The notes: generated by a model not told the origin, from the sequence alone. 64,000 bases of DNA from an uncultured Gemmataceae bacterium (GCA_937923405.1 CALDUY010000002.1:1-64000); one strand, 5' to 3'. Counted from the stretch's first letter, positions 48,243 to 57,858 are shown. Numbers and translations are program-made.

Positions 48243-49751
48243 ATGCGCATGCGTTCTTCTGCGGACTCCGCCAGGCGATCGCCGGGACTGTTCTTACGAG
48301 TGTTCCGGCTGACGGTCCTGTTCTTGCCCGTGATCTTGCTACTGGTTCTCAGCCTTCGCGTTCCCGAGGAAATCCAGCAACTGTTGTGGCTGGGAACGGC
48401 GATACAACTACTGCTCAGTGGTGCGGGGTTGTGGTGGATCGGGCAGGCCGGGCGTGAGTCGGTTGGTCCTGCGGTCATCATGCTTTACATCGTGGCTCTG
48501 GCTTGGGGATTTTTTGCAGCTTTTCATCGCGAAGACGTGATTCGCCAAGACCCGATCACCTACCTGACTCAAGCGGTGTTGCTGGTCGTGCCGTTGGTTT
48601 ATTTCGCTATCCAGTGTCTGCGCGACTCCGGAGCCACGTCCATTCGTCAAGCCCGCCAGTTGGCGGCGCGGCTGGCAGCGCGACAGGATTGGCCGCGGGA
48701 TCTGATGAAGATTCGTGATCTGCCCGAGGTCAAGGCGCTGCGCGAGGCGTTGCACGTCGATGCTGCTCCAGCTTTAGAAATGCTGACGACGACGAATCCC
48801 GCGGTGCGCGTGGCCGCGCTTTCTGCCCTGGAATTCCGCCCTACTTGGCGACCGGGTCAGCCGCAACTGATTCTCCAGCTAGCCGAACGCGCCCCTGAGC
48901 CGGAGGTCCGCGCCTGTGCCATCAATGCTCTGGGCAATCTCGAAGACCGTAATTTGCTCGAATCATTAGCTCAACTGCTACGCGATCCTTCATCGCTGGT
49001 CCGACAAACTGCGACGGAAGCCCTGTTGTGGAACACCGAGAACCGCTGGCTCTGGCTGCGCGATTCGGTCCGACAAGCCCTGGCGGATCCGGAGTTGGAA
49101 TCTGATGGCCCACTCAAACTGGGCGAGAACGTCCTGCTAACTCGCGAAGCCCTCGCCGATTTCCAGGCCTGGTCCGCCGAAAAGGGTATCGTCTCCGTGC
49201 GGGCAGCGTTGACGCTGGGAGCCTATTACAACCAACAGCTGACCGCTGGCATGACGCCGGAATTGCTCAAGGAACTGCGTCAGCAACTGCGACATCCCCA
49301 GACGCCGCCGATGTTGCGGTTGGAATTAGCTCGGCTGATGTATCACCACCACGAGCTGAACGAAAGCGACCTACGTCGCATGCTCGAACCGACCATGCCC
49401 GCTCCTGTGCGGCTCATTGCCGTGGAGACACTATTGGCTCTCGGCCCGAATCCAGAAGCGATGGCTGCACTACATGATCTGGCTCGACTGCCCAACCGGG
49501 AGATCGCCTTGATGACCGCCCAGGTGGTGCAACGCCGTCTGAACATCGATCTGGGGCTGCCCCGCGATCAGGCCCCTCCGCCGATTCAGAGCCGAACTGC
49601 TGCTGAAGTCGCTCGTCGAGTGCTTGGCTGGGCCATGCAGTACGAAGCGAACGAAGCGGCGGCGGCGGCTCTTGCTCCCTCGTCGGGATCCCAACCGGCT
49701 TACCAACGCTCCTCTGGCGGCGAATCTTCCGACCGCGTTGAACTCGGTTGA
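48243..49751 (+). CDS. Membrane protein with HEAT repeats
   Basis: A 502-residue protein from ATG 48243 (48249 is a close alternative). Four hydrophobic helices come first (VFRLTVLFLPVILLLVLSL; IQLLLSGAGLWWIG; VIMLYIVALAWGFFAAF; AVLLVVPLVYFAIQCL), then a soluble helical part with HEAT-like repeats (NPAVRVAALSALEFRP, EPEVRACAINALGNLED, SSLVRQTATEALLWNT, PAPVRLIAVETLLALG). HEAT solenoids are protein-binding scaffolds. A disordered tail ends the protein. It converges on a second HEAT-repeat gene 12 bases away. No specific role known. Confidence 0.85.
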   Translation: MRMRSSADSARRSPGLFLRVFRLTVLFLPVILLLVLSLRVPEEIQQLLWLGTAIQLLLSGAGLWWIGQAGRESVGPAVIMLYIVALAWGFFAAFHREDVIRQDPITYLTQAVLLVVPLVYFAIQCLRDSGATSIRQARQLAARLAARQDWPRDLMKIRDLPEVKALREALHVDAAPALEMLTTTNPAVRVAALSALEFRPTWRPGQPQLILQLAERAPEPEVRACAINALGNLEDRNLLESLAQLLRDPSSLVRQTATEALLWNTENRWLWLRDSVRQALADPELESDGPLKLGENVLLTREALADFQAWSAEKGIVSVRAALTLGAYYNQQLTAGMTPELLKELRQQLRHPQTPPMLRLELARLMYHHHELNESDLRRMLEPTMPAPVRLIAVETLLALGPNPEAMAALHDLARLPNREIALMTAQVVQRRLNIDLGLPRDQAPPPIQSRTAAEVARRVLGWAMQYEANEAAAAALAPSSGSQPAYQRSSGGESSDRVELG

Positions 49752-49763
49752 TCTCTACCTACC

Positions 49764-50849
49764 TCACCGCGCTTTTGATGAAGCCATCCGTTGCCGTCGA
49801 TAGAACTGGGCCAGTTGCACCACCGTCGGGCTGGGATCGTGCCGAGCCATCTGCTCAACGCGATCGCTCAGATCGACGACTGTCTGTTGACTCATCAAGC
49901 GTAGCGCCGCGGCACGGACCGCTGGTGAAGGATCATGGCTGAGCCGACGCATCCACACTCCCGGATCGAGGTCATCCGACTCGTCGTCGAGCATGTCGCG
50001 AATCCGATCCAGCACTTGCAACCGAGTCGTCGGCAAGGGATGCGTCAGCAATCGCGCCAGTTCCAGATGTTTCGGTTGAAGCCCTCGACCCAGTAAAGCC
50101 GCCTCGGTCAGCTTGCGAACCTCCTCATCGGTATCGTGCAAGCCGGCGATCAGCACCTCCTCACGCGCCACCTGCTCGGCAGGACCGACAGCCACAATCG
50201 CCGCTCGGCGCACTTCGACGCTGGGATCACGCAGCAAGCCGACGATCGAATCGAGCATCTGTAGCTGGGGTTGCACGGCGAGACGAATGGCCGCCAATCG
50301 CACCGCTGGCGACGGAGAGCGAAGCGTCGCCTGAATTAGTTCGCGGACAATCCCATCCTGGGCGCGACCGGACGTTACCAGGCGCTGGGCCAGTTGCAAC
50401 GCCGGTTCCTGAAGGCTCGGCTCTGGCATGTCGCAGACCTGTTCCACCAGCTTTGCCGCCAGCGACAGACCAGGCGGACTCGTCGCCCAGGTTAGCACTC
50501 GGCGGAGCAACTCGGCCCGGCACTCCAGCGGCAGCTTGGCAAACGGTCGAGCCAGCTGTTCGAGAATCGACTCGGCACAATCACGCTGAGCCAATACGTC
50601 GAGCGCTTCGACGATGTTGGGCCAACTGGTTTCGCCTTCTTCGACGAGACATTCCACCAGCGACATGACGACCGGCTCCCCAAGTTGGCTGACACGCTCG
50701 ATCCACACCGCGCGATCGGCTTCGCTGGCCTGCTTCAGCCCTCGCACCGCCCACCAAGTGTGCAAAAGAGAACGCTGAGTCCAGGCCACGCCCGCGGTGA
50801 TCAGGAGCAAGACCAATCCGACTCCAGCCAACCACTTGACGACGCGCAT
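49764..50849 (-). CDS. HEAT-repeat protein with N-terminal membrane anchor
   Basis: A 361-residue protein. MRVVKWLAGVGLVLLLITAG is a signal anchor or uncleaved helix, followed by HEAT-type repeats (SPAVRLAAIRLAVQPQ, DPSVEVRRAAIVAVGPAE, DTDEEVRKLTEAALLG, DPSPAVRAAALRLMSQ). ATG 50849 with GGAGG 6 bases upstream is preferred to the open start at 50912. Convergent with the previous HEAT gene, to which its repeats are similar in style; the two could act on the same periplasmic partners, but nothing in the sequence proves it. Confidence 0.85.
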   Translation of the reverse strand: MRVVKWLAGVGLVLLLITAGVAWTQRSLLHTWWAVRGLKQASEADRAVWIERVSQLGEPVVMSLVECLVEEGETSWPNIVEALDVLAQRDCAESILEQLARPFAKLPLECRAELLRRVLTWATSPPGLSLAAKLVEQVCDMPEPSLQEPALQLAQRLVTSGRAQDGIVRELIQATLRSPSPAVRLAAIRLAVQPQLQMLDSIVGLLRDPSVEVRRAAIVAVGPAEQVAREEVLIAGLHDTDEEVRKLTEAALLGRGLQPKHLELARLLTHPLPTTRLQVLDRIRDMLDDESDDLDPGVWMRRLSHDPSPAVRAAALRLMSQQTVVDLSDRVEQMARHDPSPTVVQLAQFYRRQRMASSKAR

Positions 50850-51289
50850 CCGTGCCTCCTTCCGCCAACAGCCCCGCAGAATATAATAGCTTCGACGGTC
50901 CGAGTCGAACAAGACGGAACTGGCCAGAGCATGCTTGTTAAAAGTCTCAAAACTCAGGCGATTTGGGCAAACCTCAAAAGCACGTAATCCATTTCAGTCG
51001 GGAAATCATACTCGCACCATCAATCGAACGAATCTGCGGAATTTAGAAATTTTTCTTGCGGCTAGGAGACTTCTTCGCTAGCGTTTAGAGAGATCTGGTT
51101 TGTGCAGTGTTACTCAGGAAGTGTTACTCCATTGAGAGGCTCGTGTTCGCTGTCCATTCTGAGACAGACACGACCAACTTTCTAGTCAGTTTTCACCCGG
51201 GACACAAGCGTACCATAACTGCGTAACACTCTTCATAACTAATATCTCAAAACAATCGAGCAAGGTTGCTGGAGTGCTGCTTCAATCGA
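50850..51289. other. AT-rich intergenic region at the edge of cassette B
   Basis: About 440 bases without a gene. AGTGTTACTC occurs twice 14 bases apart (51106 and 51120), and a partly complementary GTAACACTC lies near 51224. These may be binding sites or chance. Base composition shifts here from GC-rich to AT-rich. Confidence 0.4.
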
Positions 51290-51457
51290 TAGATTGCTCT
51301 TTTCCGTTGTAGGGATGACGCTAATTGCAGCGGCTGAGCTGAAATTATGAGGGGCAAATCTTTCTTGGTGATCACTTCCAGTTCCCACATCCTTTTTATT
51401 CTTGCAGCGTTCGAGTGAGTACTTGGTCTGTGGCTTTGGAGGTGCTGGATCAACTAA
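51290..51457 (+). pseudogene. Heavily decayed MauE/DoxX-like remnant (cassette B)
   Basis: Fragments in two frames resemble the MauE-like start of cassette A: VGMTLIAAAELKL (51312-51347), ending at TGA 51348, compare LLTAAGLKLYG in A; and SHILFILAAFE followed by TGA 51416 and VLGLWLW, compare FQALIVIFELLLGCWLL. Too degraded to function. It sits directly upstream of the DUF1573 pseudogene, the same order as in cassette A. Confidence 0.45.
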
Positions 51458-51507
51458 ATCATGGTGGTTTGAGATTACCAGGATAAGTTAACAGATCGGA
51501 GGGGAAT

Positions 51508-52208
51508 ATGACTCGGCGATTTTTGCTTTGCGTTATGATTCTTTCCGGTTTCATGGCTGTGATCGCTGGAATCTATGCTACCGTGTTGTATTCGTATCAG
51601 GAAGGAGTTTATGCCCGCAAACCTCATCATGATTTTGGTGAGATTCGTCAAAAAGAGATAGTCGAGCATCAATTTGAGTTGATGAACCGTCACTCATTTC
51701 CGGTGTCGATTCATAATGTGATCGAGAGTTGTAGTTGTTCCGTGATCGAATATCCAAGGGGGAAATACAACCGGGGGAGCGAGCTTCCTTATCAGTGACC
51801 TGGAAAGTGGGTAGTAGTCGAGGGTTCACCGAAGTACGAATTGTAGTACTAATTGCTCTACCAGATGACAAAATCGTAATGATCCCATTAGGGTTGTCAG
51901 CTACAGTTATCCCTGAATTTGACTACCATCCTGTCCTATTGAGGTTTTCTAGAGATTGCGCGACTCAGACCGTGACATTTTCGTCCGCGAAGATGCAGTC
52001 GGCAATCATTCACGCTGCCTATTGTAACCACAAAGCCTTTGAAGCTGTCGTTCTTCCTGATAACCAATTATCGGTAACATTTTTCCCTGAACGCTATTTC
52101 GTTGGAGAGCTAAAAGCTGTGCAACCATTATATTTAACTGTTGAGACAAATAGCGAGAGAGAACCTGTGTGCAGAATCGATTTGTTGGTCATGGATGACA
52201 ATGGTTGA
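51508..52208 (+). pseudogene. DUF1573 protein (cassette B), frameshifted
   Basis: ATG 51508 follows CGGAGGGG. The first frame encodes a membrane helix (LLCVMILSGFMAVIAGIYAT) and the classic DUF1573 start PHHDFGEIRQKEIVEHQFEL, then ESCSCSVIEY. The frame breaks in a G5 run near 51760; a second frame continues with SKGEIQPGERASLSVTWKVG and runs to TGA 52206, with a second domain of about 120 residues. Joined, the two halves give a normal DUF1573 order of motifs, so a one-base loss is the simplest cause. Confidence 0.85.
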
Positions 52209-52317
52209 TTTTTGCTGAGCTAGCATTTGGCATGCTGTTATGATGGATTTACAAAGTCGGCAACTCTTGGCGTGTTGGTCGTAAAATGGTTTTCCTAATT
52301 AATCTGAGGAGGATCAG

Positions 52318-52738
52318 ATGAGTGCGATTAGGTGTTTGAGGTTAAGTGCTGCTCTGACCCTCAGTGTGTTAGCTCTACACTTGACGTTTTCTCCTATTTA
52401 ATGGAAGTAATCCGTGTGTGCAGTTTGCGAAAGATGATGTTTGCAGTTATGCTGGCTGCGATTTGACCATTAAATCTTGTTTCGGATTGCGACAAGAATT
52501 TTGCGAAGATGCAGAGGAAACAGAACAGGTGATCAATAAATTTACCTGTGTTACTTTTGAGAAAGCAAAATCTTGGTGCAAGGTGGTTCTTAATAAAGAT
52601 AACAGCGTTGCTTATACCGATTGTATTCTTCATTTTGATTACTACTGGTCACGTATGTTTGGAGAATGCTTGCCAGATACAAGTGATCCCGGGTCTTGTG
52701 TTGCACCTTACTATTTCACAGATACTACGGGATGTTAG
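52318..52738 (+). pseudogene. Exported cysteine-rich protein (cassette B), leader and mature part in different frames
   Basis: ATG 52318, 5 bases after GAGGAGGA, encodes a signal peptide (MSAIRCLRLSAALTLSVLAL) that runs into TAA at 52399. A +1 frame carries a protein with 11 cysteines in about 110 residues, from GSNPCVQFAKDDVCSYAGCD to DPGSCVAPYYFTDTTGC and TAG 52736. The two overlap as one gene with an inserted base near 52385-52400. It is not similar to the cassette A peptide in sequence, only in design (signal plus dense cysteines). Unrecognised family. Confidence 0.65.
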
Positions 52739-52762
52739 TTACAATCAATGAGGAGACGACTA

Positions 52763-53835
52763 ATGTTAAGGTGAGCCATTCTATTTGGTTTAATCTTCTC
52801 TTTGGCTGTAAGTGCTGCTGATCCGTCGGTGGAGGAAATCGAGAAAAAGATCATCGAGATGCGTCAGCAGATCAGACGCGGCATCGTATCGATCGAATCC
52901 GTTATGAAAAGCAAAAATGGAAAACGTGATAAGAAGAGATCAGCGACCTATTGGTTTGATCATGATACGAAGCAATTTCGGTGCGATAGCGTGACAAAAC
53001 GCCCTGATGATAAACAACCCCCCTATCGTTACATTCAATGTCTCAACTGTGAGAAGCCCAAATATTATTCGATTACAAAGAGAGGAAATTCAAAGATGGA
53101 GCGATGGCATTAACACTAAATCCGATGTTTCTGAATGGGAAAATGGATAAGCAGGCACCGAATCCGTTGGATCTGCGTATACTTGGAATGTATCCTGAGC
53201 CTACTCCTGTTCTTTACAATTTACACTTACAAAGCATTATCTCACGCGCGGATCGCGAAGAAATCAAGATGCAAAGAGATCGTTGGAACGGTGAAGAGTG
53301 TTGGGTAATCTCTTTTCGCACTCGTACCAAGTCCTTGTGGGAAATGTGGGTAGTACCGAGTCGTGGATACTCCGTAGTGCGTAGCGTCGTGAAGGCGGAC
53401 CAAAAACGAGTAGCTACGGTTGCTTCTGTCGAATCGGATGTACAAAAAATCAAGGGAACCGAATTTTGGTTTCCTCGTACCGTCACGTATAAGCGACAAG
53501 CAAATGGAGAGATCAACCTGGAAGAGGTGGTTACTATTAAACAGGCCTCGTTTAACCAAGCACTCGACGAAAATGTTTTCAAACTTGCTGGGATGAACAT
53601 CGCCAAGGGAACGGTTATTGCCGGGCGTCTTCCGAATGGGCAAGCGCAAGCCTGGTCCTGGGATGGCTCACAAGTTATTAATTACATAAGGCCATCGATT
53701 CCCGTGGCCGAAGCAACCTCCTCATTCTTTACGAACTTGGTAAACTACTGTGCGGCCGGATTTACCTTACTTGCTTTAGTATCGGGGTGGTTTTATTTTC
53801 GAACAGCAAGGCAAGCGAACCAACGGACATACTAA
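52763..53835 (+). pseudogene. Exported/membrane protein of sorting-protein type (cassette B), nonsense codon and frameshift
   Basis: ATG 52763 (after GAGGAGA) is followed by TTA AGG TGA: codon four is a stop, yet the same frame continues with a good signal peptide (ILFGLIFSLAVSAA) and mature protein (DPSVEEIEKKIIEMRQQIRR). Near 53100 the frame shifts to one open until 53835: LDLRILGMYPEPTPVLYNLH, MWVVPSRGYSVVRSVVKADQ, EFWFPRTVTYKRQANGEINL, FKLAGMNIAKGT, then a C-terminal membrane helix (AGFTLLALVSGWFYF). The plan resembles the cassette A gene at 42585. Inactive unless read through. Confidence 0.75.
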
Positions 53836-53837
53836 CT

Positions 53838-53998
53838 AGAGCGCTTCTCAAGAATGATTGTAGTGGCGGGGGATGAAAAGCTTTTTCGCAGGCTGAAGCC
53901 TGTGACTACCTGCCACACAGCGTGCGGCTACCTGTTAATTAAAACTGGTAGTCGCAGGCTTCAGCCTGCGATCCGCTACACCATTTCGCAGAGCGCTT
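53838..53998. repeat. REP-like palindromic element flanked by 9-bp direct repeats
   Basis: AGAGCGCTT occurs at 53838-53846 and again at 53990-53998. Between them are units of the same repeat family as at 26030-26155: CGCAGGCTGAAGCCTG (from 53886) and GGTAGTCGCAGGCTTCAGCC (from 53948). The flanking direct repeats could be a target duplication of a small mobile element, or chance, as AGCGCT is itself palindromic. Confidence 0.7.
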
Positions 53999-54064
53999 TA
54001 ACCATCACCCTCGATTGTGGCGGTAGGACTTGTTGAGCATTCTTGACCGAAATAAGATTTCGTC

Positions 54065-54963
54065 ATGGGAAGCCAGCAACGTGACCGAACTGGGTTCACC
54101 CTGCTTGAGTTATTGGTCGTGATCGGCATTATCGCGGTCTTGCTCGGCCTACTTCTCCCCGCCATACAAAAGGTTCGAGCCTCAGCTTCTCGACTACATT
54201 GCGCGAACAATCTGAAACAGCAAGGATTAGCGTTACATCTTTACCATGACGCTCACTTAGTTTTTCCTCCCGGATTATCCAATCGTTCCCTTCGGTCCTC
54301 CTTTCCCTATTTGGGATGGCAGGTACGACTTCTTCCGTATCTGGAGCAAGAGCCTCTTTGGAGCGCGATCGTAGCCGCCTTTCAACAAGATCGCTTTCCG
54401 TTTAACAATCCCCCTCATAGGGCAATGAGTACCGTAGTACCTTTATTCACTTTGTCCGAACGATTCTCGATTATCCACTCCGCGGACTATTCATGATAAG
54501 TCAGTTGCCTACACGAGTTATCTGGGTGTGGAAGGACTGAGCCATTTGTCGAGAGATGGAGTGCTTTACTACGATTCGGCGGTTCGATTTACGGATATTC
54601 GAGATGGCACCTCGAACACCCTCATGATTGGTGAACGACCGCCTAGCAGTGATTTTTATTATGGCTGGTGGTATGTGGGGTCGGGGCAAGCGGATACTGG
54701 ATCCGTGGATATGTTGCTTGGAGCGCGTGAAATCCAAACGGACAATCCTATTTTTCCACAATGCCCTAAAGGCCCATATCAGTATCAACCAGGCAGGGTG
54801 ACCAACCCGTGCGATCTCTTCCATTTTTGGAGTCTGCACTCACTCGGGCGGCGGCAACTTCGCCTTTAGTGATGGGTCGGTCCGTTTTCTCTCCTACTCT
54901 ATCGATCCCATGTTGCCCCAGTTAGCTACCCGCAATGGCGGTGAAGTGGTCGAACTTCCATGA
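54065..54963 (+). pseudogene. DUF1559 pseudopilin-like gene (cassette B), two frameshifts
   Basis: ATG 54065 begins with [20 protein letters not shown] and runs to [10 protein letters not shown], where the frame breaks near 54450. The second frame resumes with [20 protein letters not shown] and DGTSNTLMIGERPPSSDFYY, and breaks again near 54835, where the tetranucleotide CACT is duplicated. The third frame gives HSGGGNFAFSDGSVRFLSYS and ends GGEVVELP at TGA 54961. Removing the duplicated CACT restores LHSGGGN, so this break is a slippage event. Confidence 0.88.
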
Positions 54964-55183
54964 TTGACGAAACTAGGTCGCTAGCCCAGCTCCCCTGCCT
55001 CGACCAGGCGCGGAAGCGATGTTATTAACTGAGGCTATCTTCCCCGCAAAGTTGGCGTAATTCCCCAATTGCCGACTCTTTGAAGTTTCGCTCAATCCCG
55101 CACCTGTCCGGAATCGATGAAATAACCACGCCTCTCATTGTGGGAGTGCGAAGACAGGAGTCCACCACAGACGGGGAGTTGCG

Positions 55184-55918
55184 ATGCTGGGTCGACCTTG
55201 GCTTGTGGGAGGACTGCTGCTGAGCCTCTGTGGTCTGGTTGGGGCGGCGGAGAAACCGGTCTATCCCTTCGCACCGACGGCACAGCAAAGCCCGGCCTCA
55301 GGGGGCATGCCGCGCATTCCTATGGAGGCGGTTCCGCCGGCCTTGCGCGACAAGGTACGCGGCGTGCTGGAACAAACCTCGCTGACCTCGAAGGCACAGC
55401 CGGAGGCGTTCCATGCGGAGATGCCCGTATATCTCTGGTTGCTCGATCATCCCGATCTGACCGTCAAACTGTGGAAGCAAGTCGGGGCAACGGTGCAGGA
55501 TATCCACGACCGAGGCGACGGAGTCTACGTTTGGCGCGATCCCACCCACGGCAGCGAAGTTCATTGGCAGAGCGCAATCAAGACGCACAACCTGCACGCT
55601 TGGTACGCCGAAGGTAAGGTGAAGATCTCACCTCTGTTGCCGATGACCCACTTCCGAGCCTTGGCCGTGCTGTCGTTCCGCGAGGGGCAGGATGCCCAAG
55701 GACGGCCCGCGATCCAGCATCAAGTCCACTTCTTGCTACGCTGCGATAGCAAGGCGGTGTCGCTGGCCACGAAATTGCTGGGAGCCTCAGCGCCGCGCAT
55801 GGCGGAACAGTATCTGGGACAATTGCAGATGTTCTACGGCGGTATGGCTTGGTATCTCTGTCAGGACGAACAGCGGGCACGCAAGCTCTATCGTCAGGTG
55901 GGATTGATCGTTCCGTGA
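55184..55918 (+). CDS. Secreted planctomycete protein of unknown function
   Basis: A 244-residue protein with signal peptide MLGRPWLVGGLLLSLCGLVGA. The mature part begins with a proline/serine-rich linker, then MPVYLWLLDHPDLTVKLWKQ, DIHDRGDGVYVWRDPTHGSE, WYAEGKVKISPLLPMTHFRA and a final MAEQYLGQLQMFYGGMAWYL. I know of similar unnamed exported proteins in planctomycetes but no function. A GGGGAG ribosome site is present. GC-rich like the core genes, unlike the cassette just upstream. Confidence 0.8.
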   Translation: MLGRPWLVGGLLLSLCGLVGAAEKPVYPFAPTAQQSPASGGMPRIPMEAVPPALRDKVRGVLEQTSLTSKAQPEAFHAEMPVYLWLLDHPDLTVKLWKQVGATVQDIHDRGDGVYVWRDPTHGSEVHWQSAIKTHNLHAWYAEGKVKISPLLPMTHFRALAVLSFREGQDAQGRPAIQHQVHFLLRCDSKAVSLATKLLGASAPRMAEQYLGQLQMFYGGMAWYLCQDEQRARKLYRQVGLIVP

Positions 55919-56030
55919 AGCGAAAACCGCTGGATTCTTCATCAAATCTACTTGAAATGTCCATCTGATCTTTTCGAAATCTACTCCCTATGATCGACCT
56001 CACCCAGGGGTACGATCACGAGGGACTGTC

Positions 56031-56678
56031 ATGTGGATTGATCGATTCGTGCGCTTGCTATTGCCACGACAGGATCATTTTTTTGTCTTGCTGGATGAAC
56101 TCAGCGCGAAGATGACAGCCAGTGCTGCGGTCTTCCGAGAGTTGACCACGGCGACGAGTCACCTCCAGTTCGCGGAGATCGCCGCTCGCCTGAAGCCGCT
56201 GGAAACCGAGGCGGATGCCATCTGTCATCGCATTTACAAGGAGCTGGACAAAACCTTTGTCACGCCGATCGATCGAGAGGATATTGCCCATCTGACTTCA
56301 GCCTTGGACGACGTGATCGACAGCATGGAACATGCTGGTGCGTTTGCCGCTCTGTTCCGCTTTGACACGTTGACAGGGTCGATGAAACAACTGATCGAGC
56401 TACAGATCCGAGCGATTCACGAGTTAGCGAACGCGGTCCGCCAGCTCCGTAAGTTCAGCAACCCCGAGTCGATTCGCGAGCCAACCGTGGCGGTGCATAC
56501 GCTGGAGAATGAGGCCGACCTGATCTACCGTCAGGCGATCGAGGCGTTGTTCAGCGACACGGTTGATGCTCGCGAGCTGGTTCGACAGAAAGACATGTTG
56601 TACACCCTGGAAGACGGTGTCGATCAGTGCGAGGATGCCATGGACGTGATCCGCTCGGTGGTGGTGAAAAATGGCTGA
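56031..56678 (+). CDS. DUF47 (PhoU-like) phosphate-transport accessory protein
   Basis: A 215-residue all-helical cytoplasmic protein of the DUF47/PhoU-like family: LKPLETEADAICHRIYKELD, FVTPIDREDIAHLTSALDDV, DSMEHAGAFAALFRF and HTLENEADLIYRQAIEALFS. Such proteins are coupled to Pit permeases and are thought to regulate them. The stop overlaps the pit start by 8 bases, so the pair is translationally coupled. Confidence 0.94.
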   Translation: MWIDRFVRLLLPRQDHFFVLLDELSAKMTASAAVFRELTTATSHLQFAEIAARLKPLETEADAICHRIYKELDKTFVTPIDREDIAHLTSALDDVIDSMEHAGAFAALFRFDTLTGSMKQLIELQIRAIHELANAVRQLRKFSNPESIREPTVAVHTLENEADLIYRQAIEALFSDTVDARELVRQKDMLYTLEDGVDQCEDAMDVIRSVVVKNG

Positions 56679-57720
56679 AGGAATCACGGCACTGTTGATC
56701 GTGGTGGTGGGCCTGGCGATTATCTTCGACTACATCAACGGCTTTCACGACACGGCCAACGCCGTGGCCACCGTGGTATCGACCAACGTCCTTCCCGGAC
56801 GGACGGCGGTGCTGTTGGCCGGACTGTTCAACTTTGTCGGGGCGTTCTGGGGAACGCATGTGGCCAAGACTATCGCCGGCGACATCGTTGGTCCTGACGA
56901 CAATCTGACGCAAACCGTGGTGGCCTCGGCCCTGCTCGGCGCGATTATCTGGAATCTGATTACCTGGTATTACGGCATCCCCTCTAGCTCGTCACACGCC
57001 CTGATTGGCGGCATCGTTGGCGCGGTGTGGATGTTCAAGGTGACGCACGACAGCTACGCGCTAGAATCGCTGGTGGAGCTGTTCACCTCGCGTGGAGTCA
57101 CGCTGGCCCTGAAGGCACTCGTGGTGTCTCCTCTGGTGGGCATGGGATGCGGCTTCACGTTTATGATTCTGCTGCTCTGGCTGGTGCGCGGTTGGAAGCC
57201 GTATGCCGTCAATCGCACGTTCCGAGTTCTGCAACTGATCTCTGCCGGCGGCATGGCGTTCTCGCACGGTTCCAACGATGCTCAGAAGTCGATGGGGATT
57301 ATCACGATGGCTCTGGTGGCGGCGAACCTGGCCCGGTTTAACGAACGCGGCCAACCGATTGTTGAGTTCTGGGTGATCTTCGTTTGTGCAGCGGCTATGG
57401 GATTGGGCACGGCCTCGGGCGGCTGGCGGATCATGAAGACCATGGGCCACAAGATCATCAAGCTGCGACCGATCAACGGCTTTGCCGCCGAGACCTCGGG
57501 AGCAATGGTGATTCTGACGGCGACGCAATTCGGCGCACCAGTCAGCACCACGCACGTCATCGCCGCCAGCATCATGGGCGTGGGAGCGTCGAAGCGAGTC
57601 TCGGCAGTGCGGTGGGGCGTGGCGACGAACATTCTCTGGGCCTGGGTGCTGACGATTCCGATCTCCGCCGTTGTGGCTGCCTTCATTTATGCCATCCTTG
57701 GGGTGCTGACCGGCGGCTAG
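56671..57720 (+). CDS. pit: Low-affinity inorganic phosphate transporter (PiT family)
   Basis: A 349-residue integral membrane protein with about ten helices. The two PiT repeats are clear: GFHDTANAVATVVSTNVLPG near residue 25 and GGMAFSHGSNDAQKSMG near residue 190, as is GIPSSSSHALIGGIVGAVW with a second VSTTHVIAASIMGVG. PiT proteins import phosphate, usually as metal phosphate, driven by a cation gradient. Coupled to the DUF47 gene before it. Confidence 0.96.
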   Translation: MAEGITALLIVVVGLAIIFDYINGFHDTANAVATVVSTNVLPGRTAVLLAGLFNFVGAFWGTHVAKTIAGDIVGPDDNLTQTVVASALLGAIIWNLITWYYGIPSSSSHALIGGIVGAVWMFKVTHDSYALESLVELFTSRGVTLALKALVVSPLVGMGCGFTFMILLLWLVRGWKPYAVNRTFRVLQLISAGGMAFSHGSNDAQKSMGIITMALVAANLARFNERGQPIVEFWVIFVCAAAMGLGTASGGWRIMKTMGHKIIKLRPINGFAAETSGAMVILTATQFGAPVSTTHVIAASIMGVGASKRVSAVRWGVATNILWAWVLTIPISAVVAAFIYAILGVLTGG

Positions 57721-57858
57721 AACGGGCATCATGGAATGATTCTTGCTGACCGGTCTTTGCCGAGGCCCTAAGACTGTGGTAAAACAAAGAAGATTCGCGG
57801 AGCAGTTCGAGCGTAGGACATGTTCTGCCTGACCGCGATTTCTGGAAGCAATCCGCAC

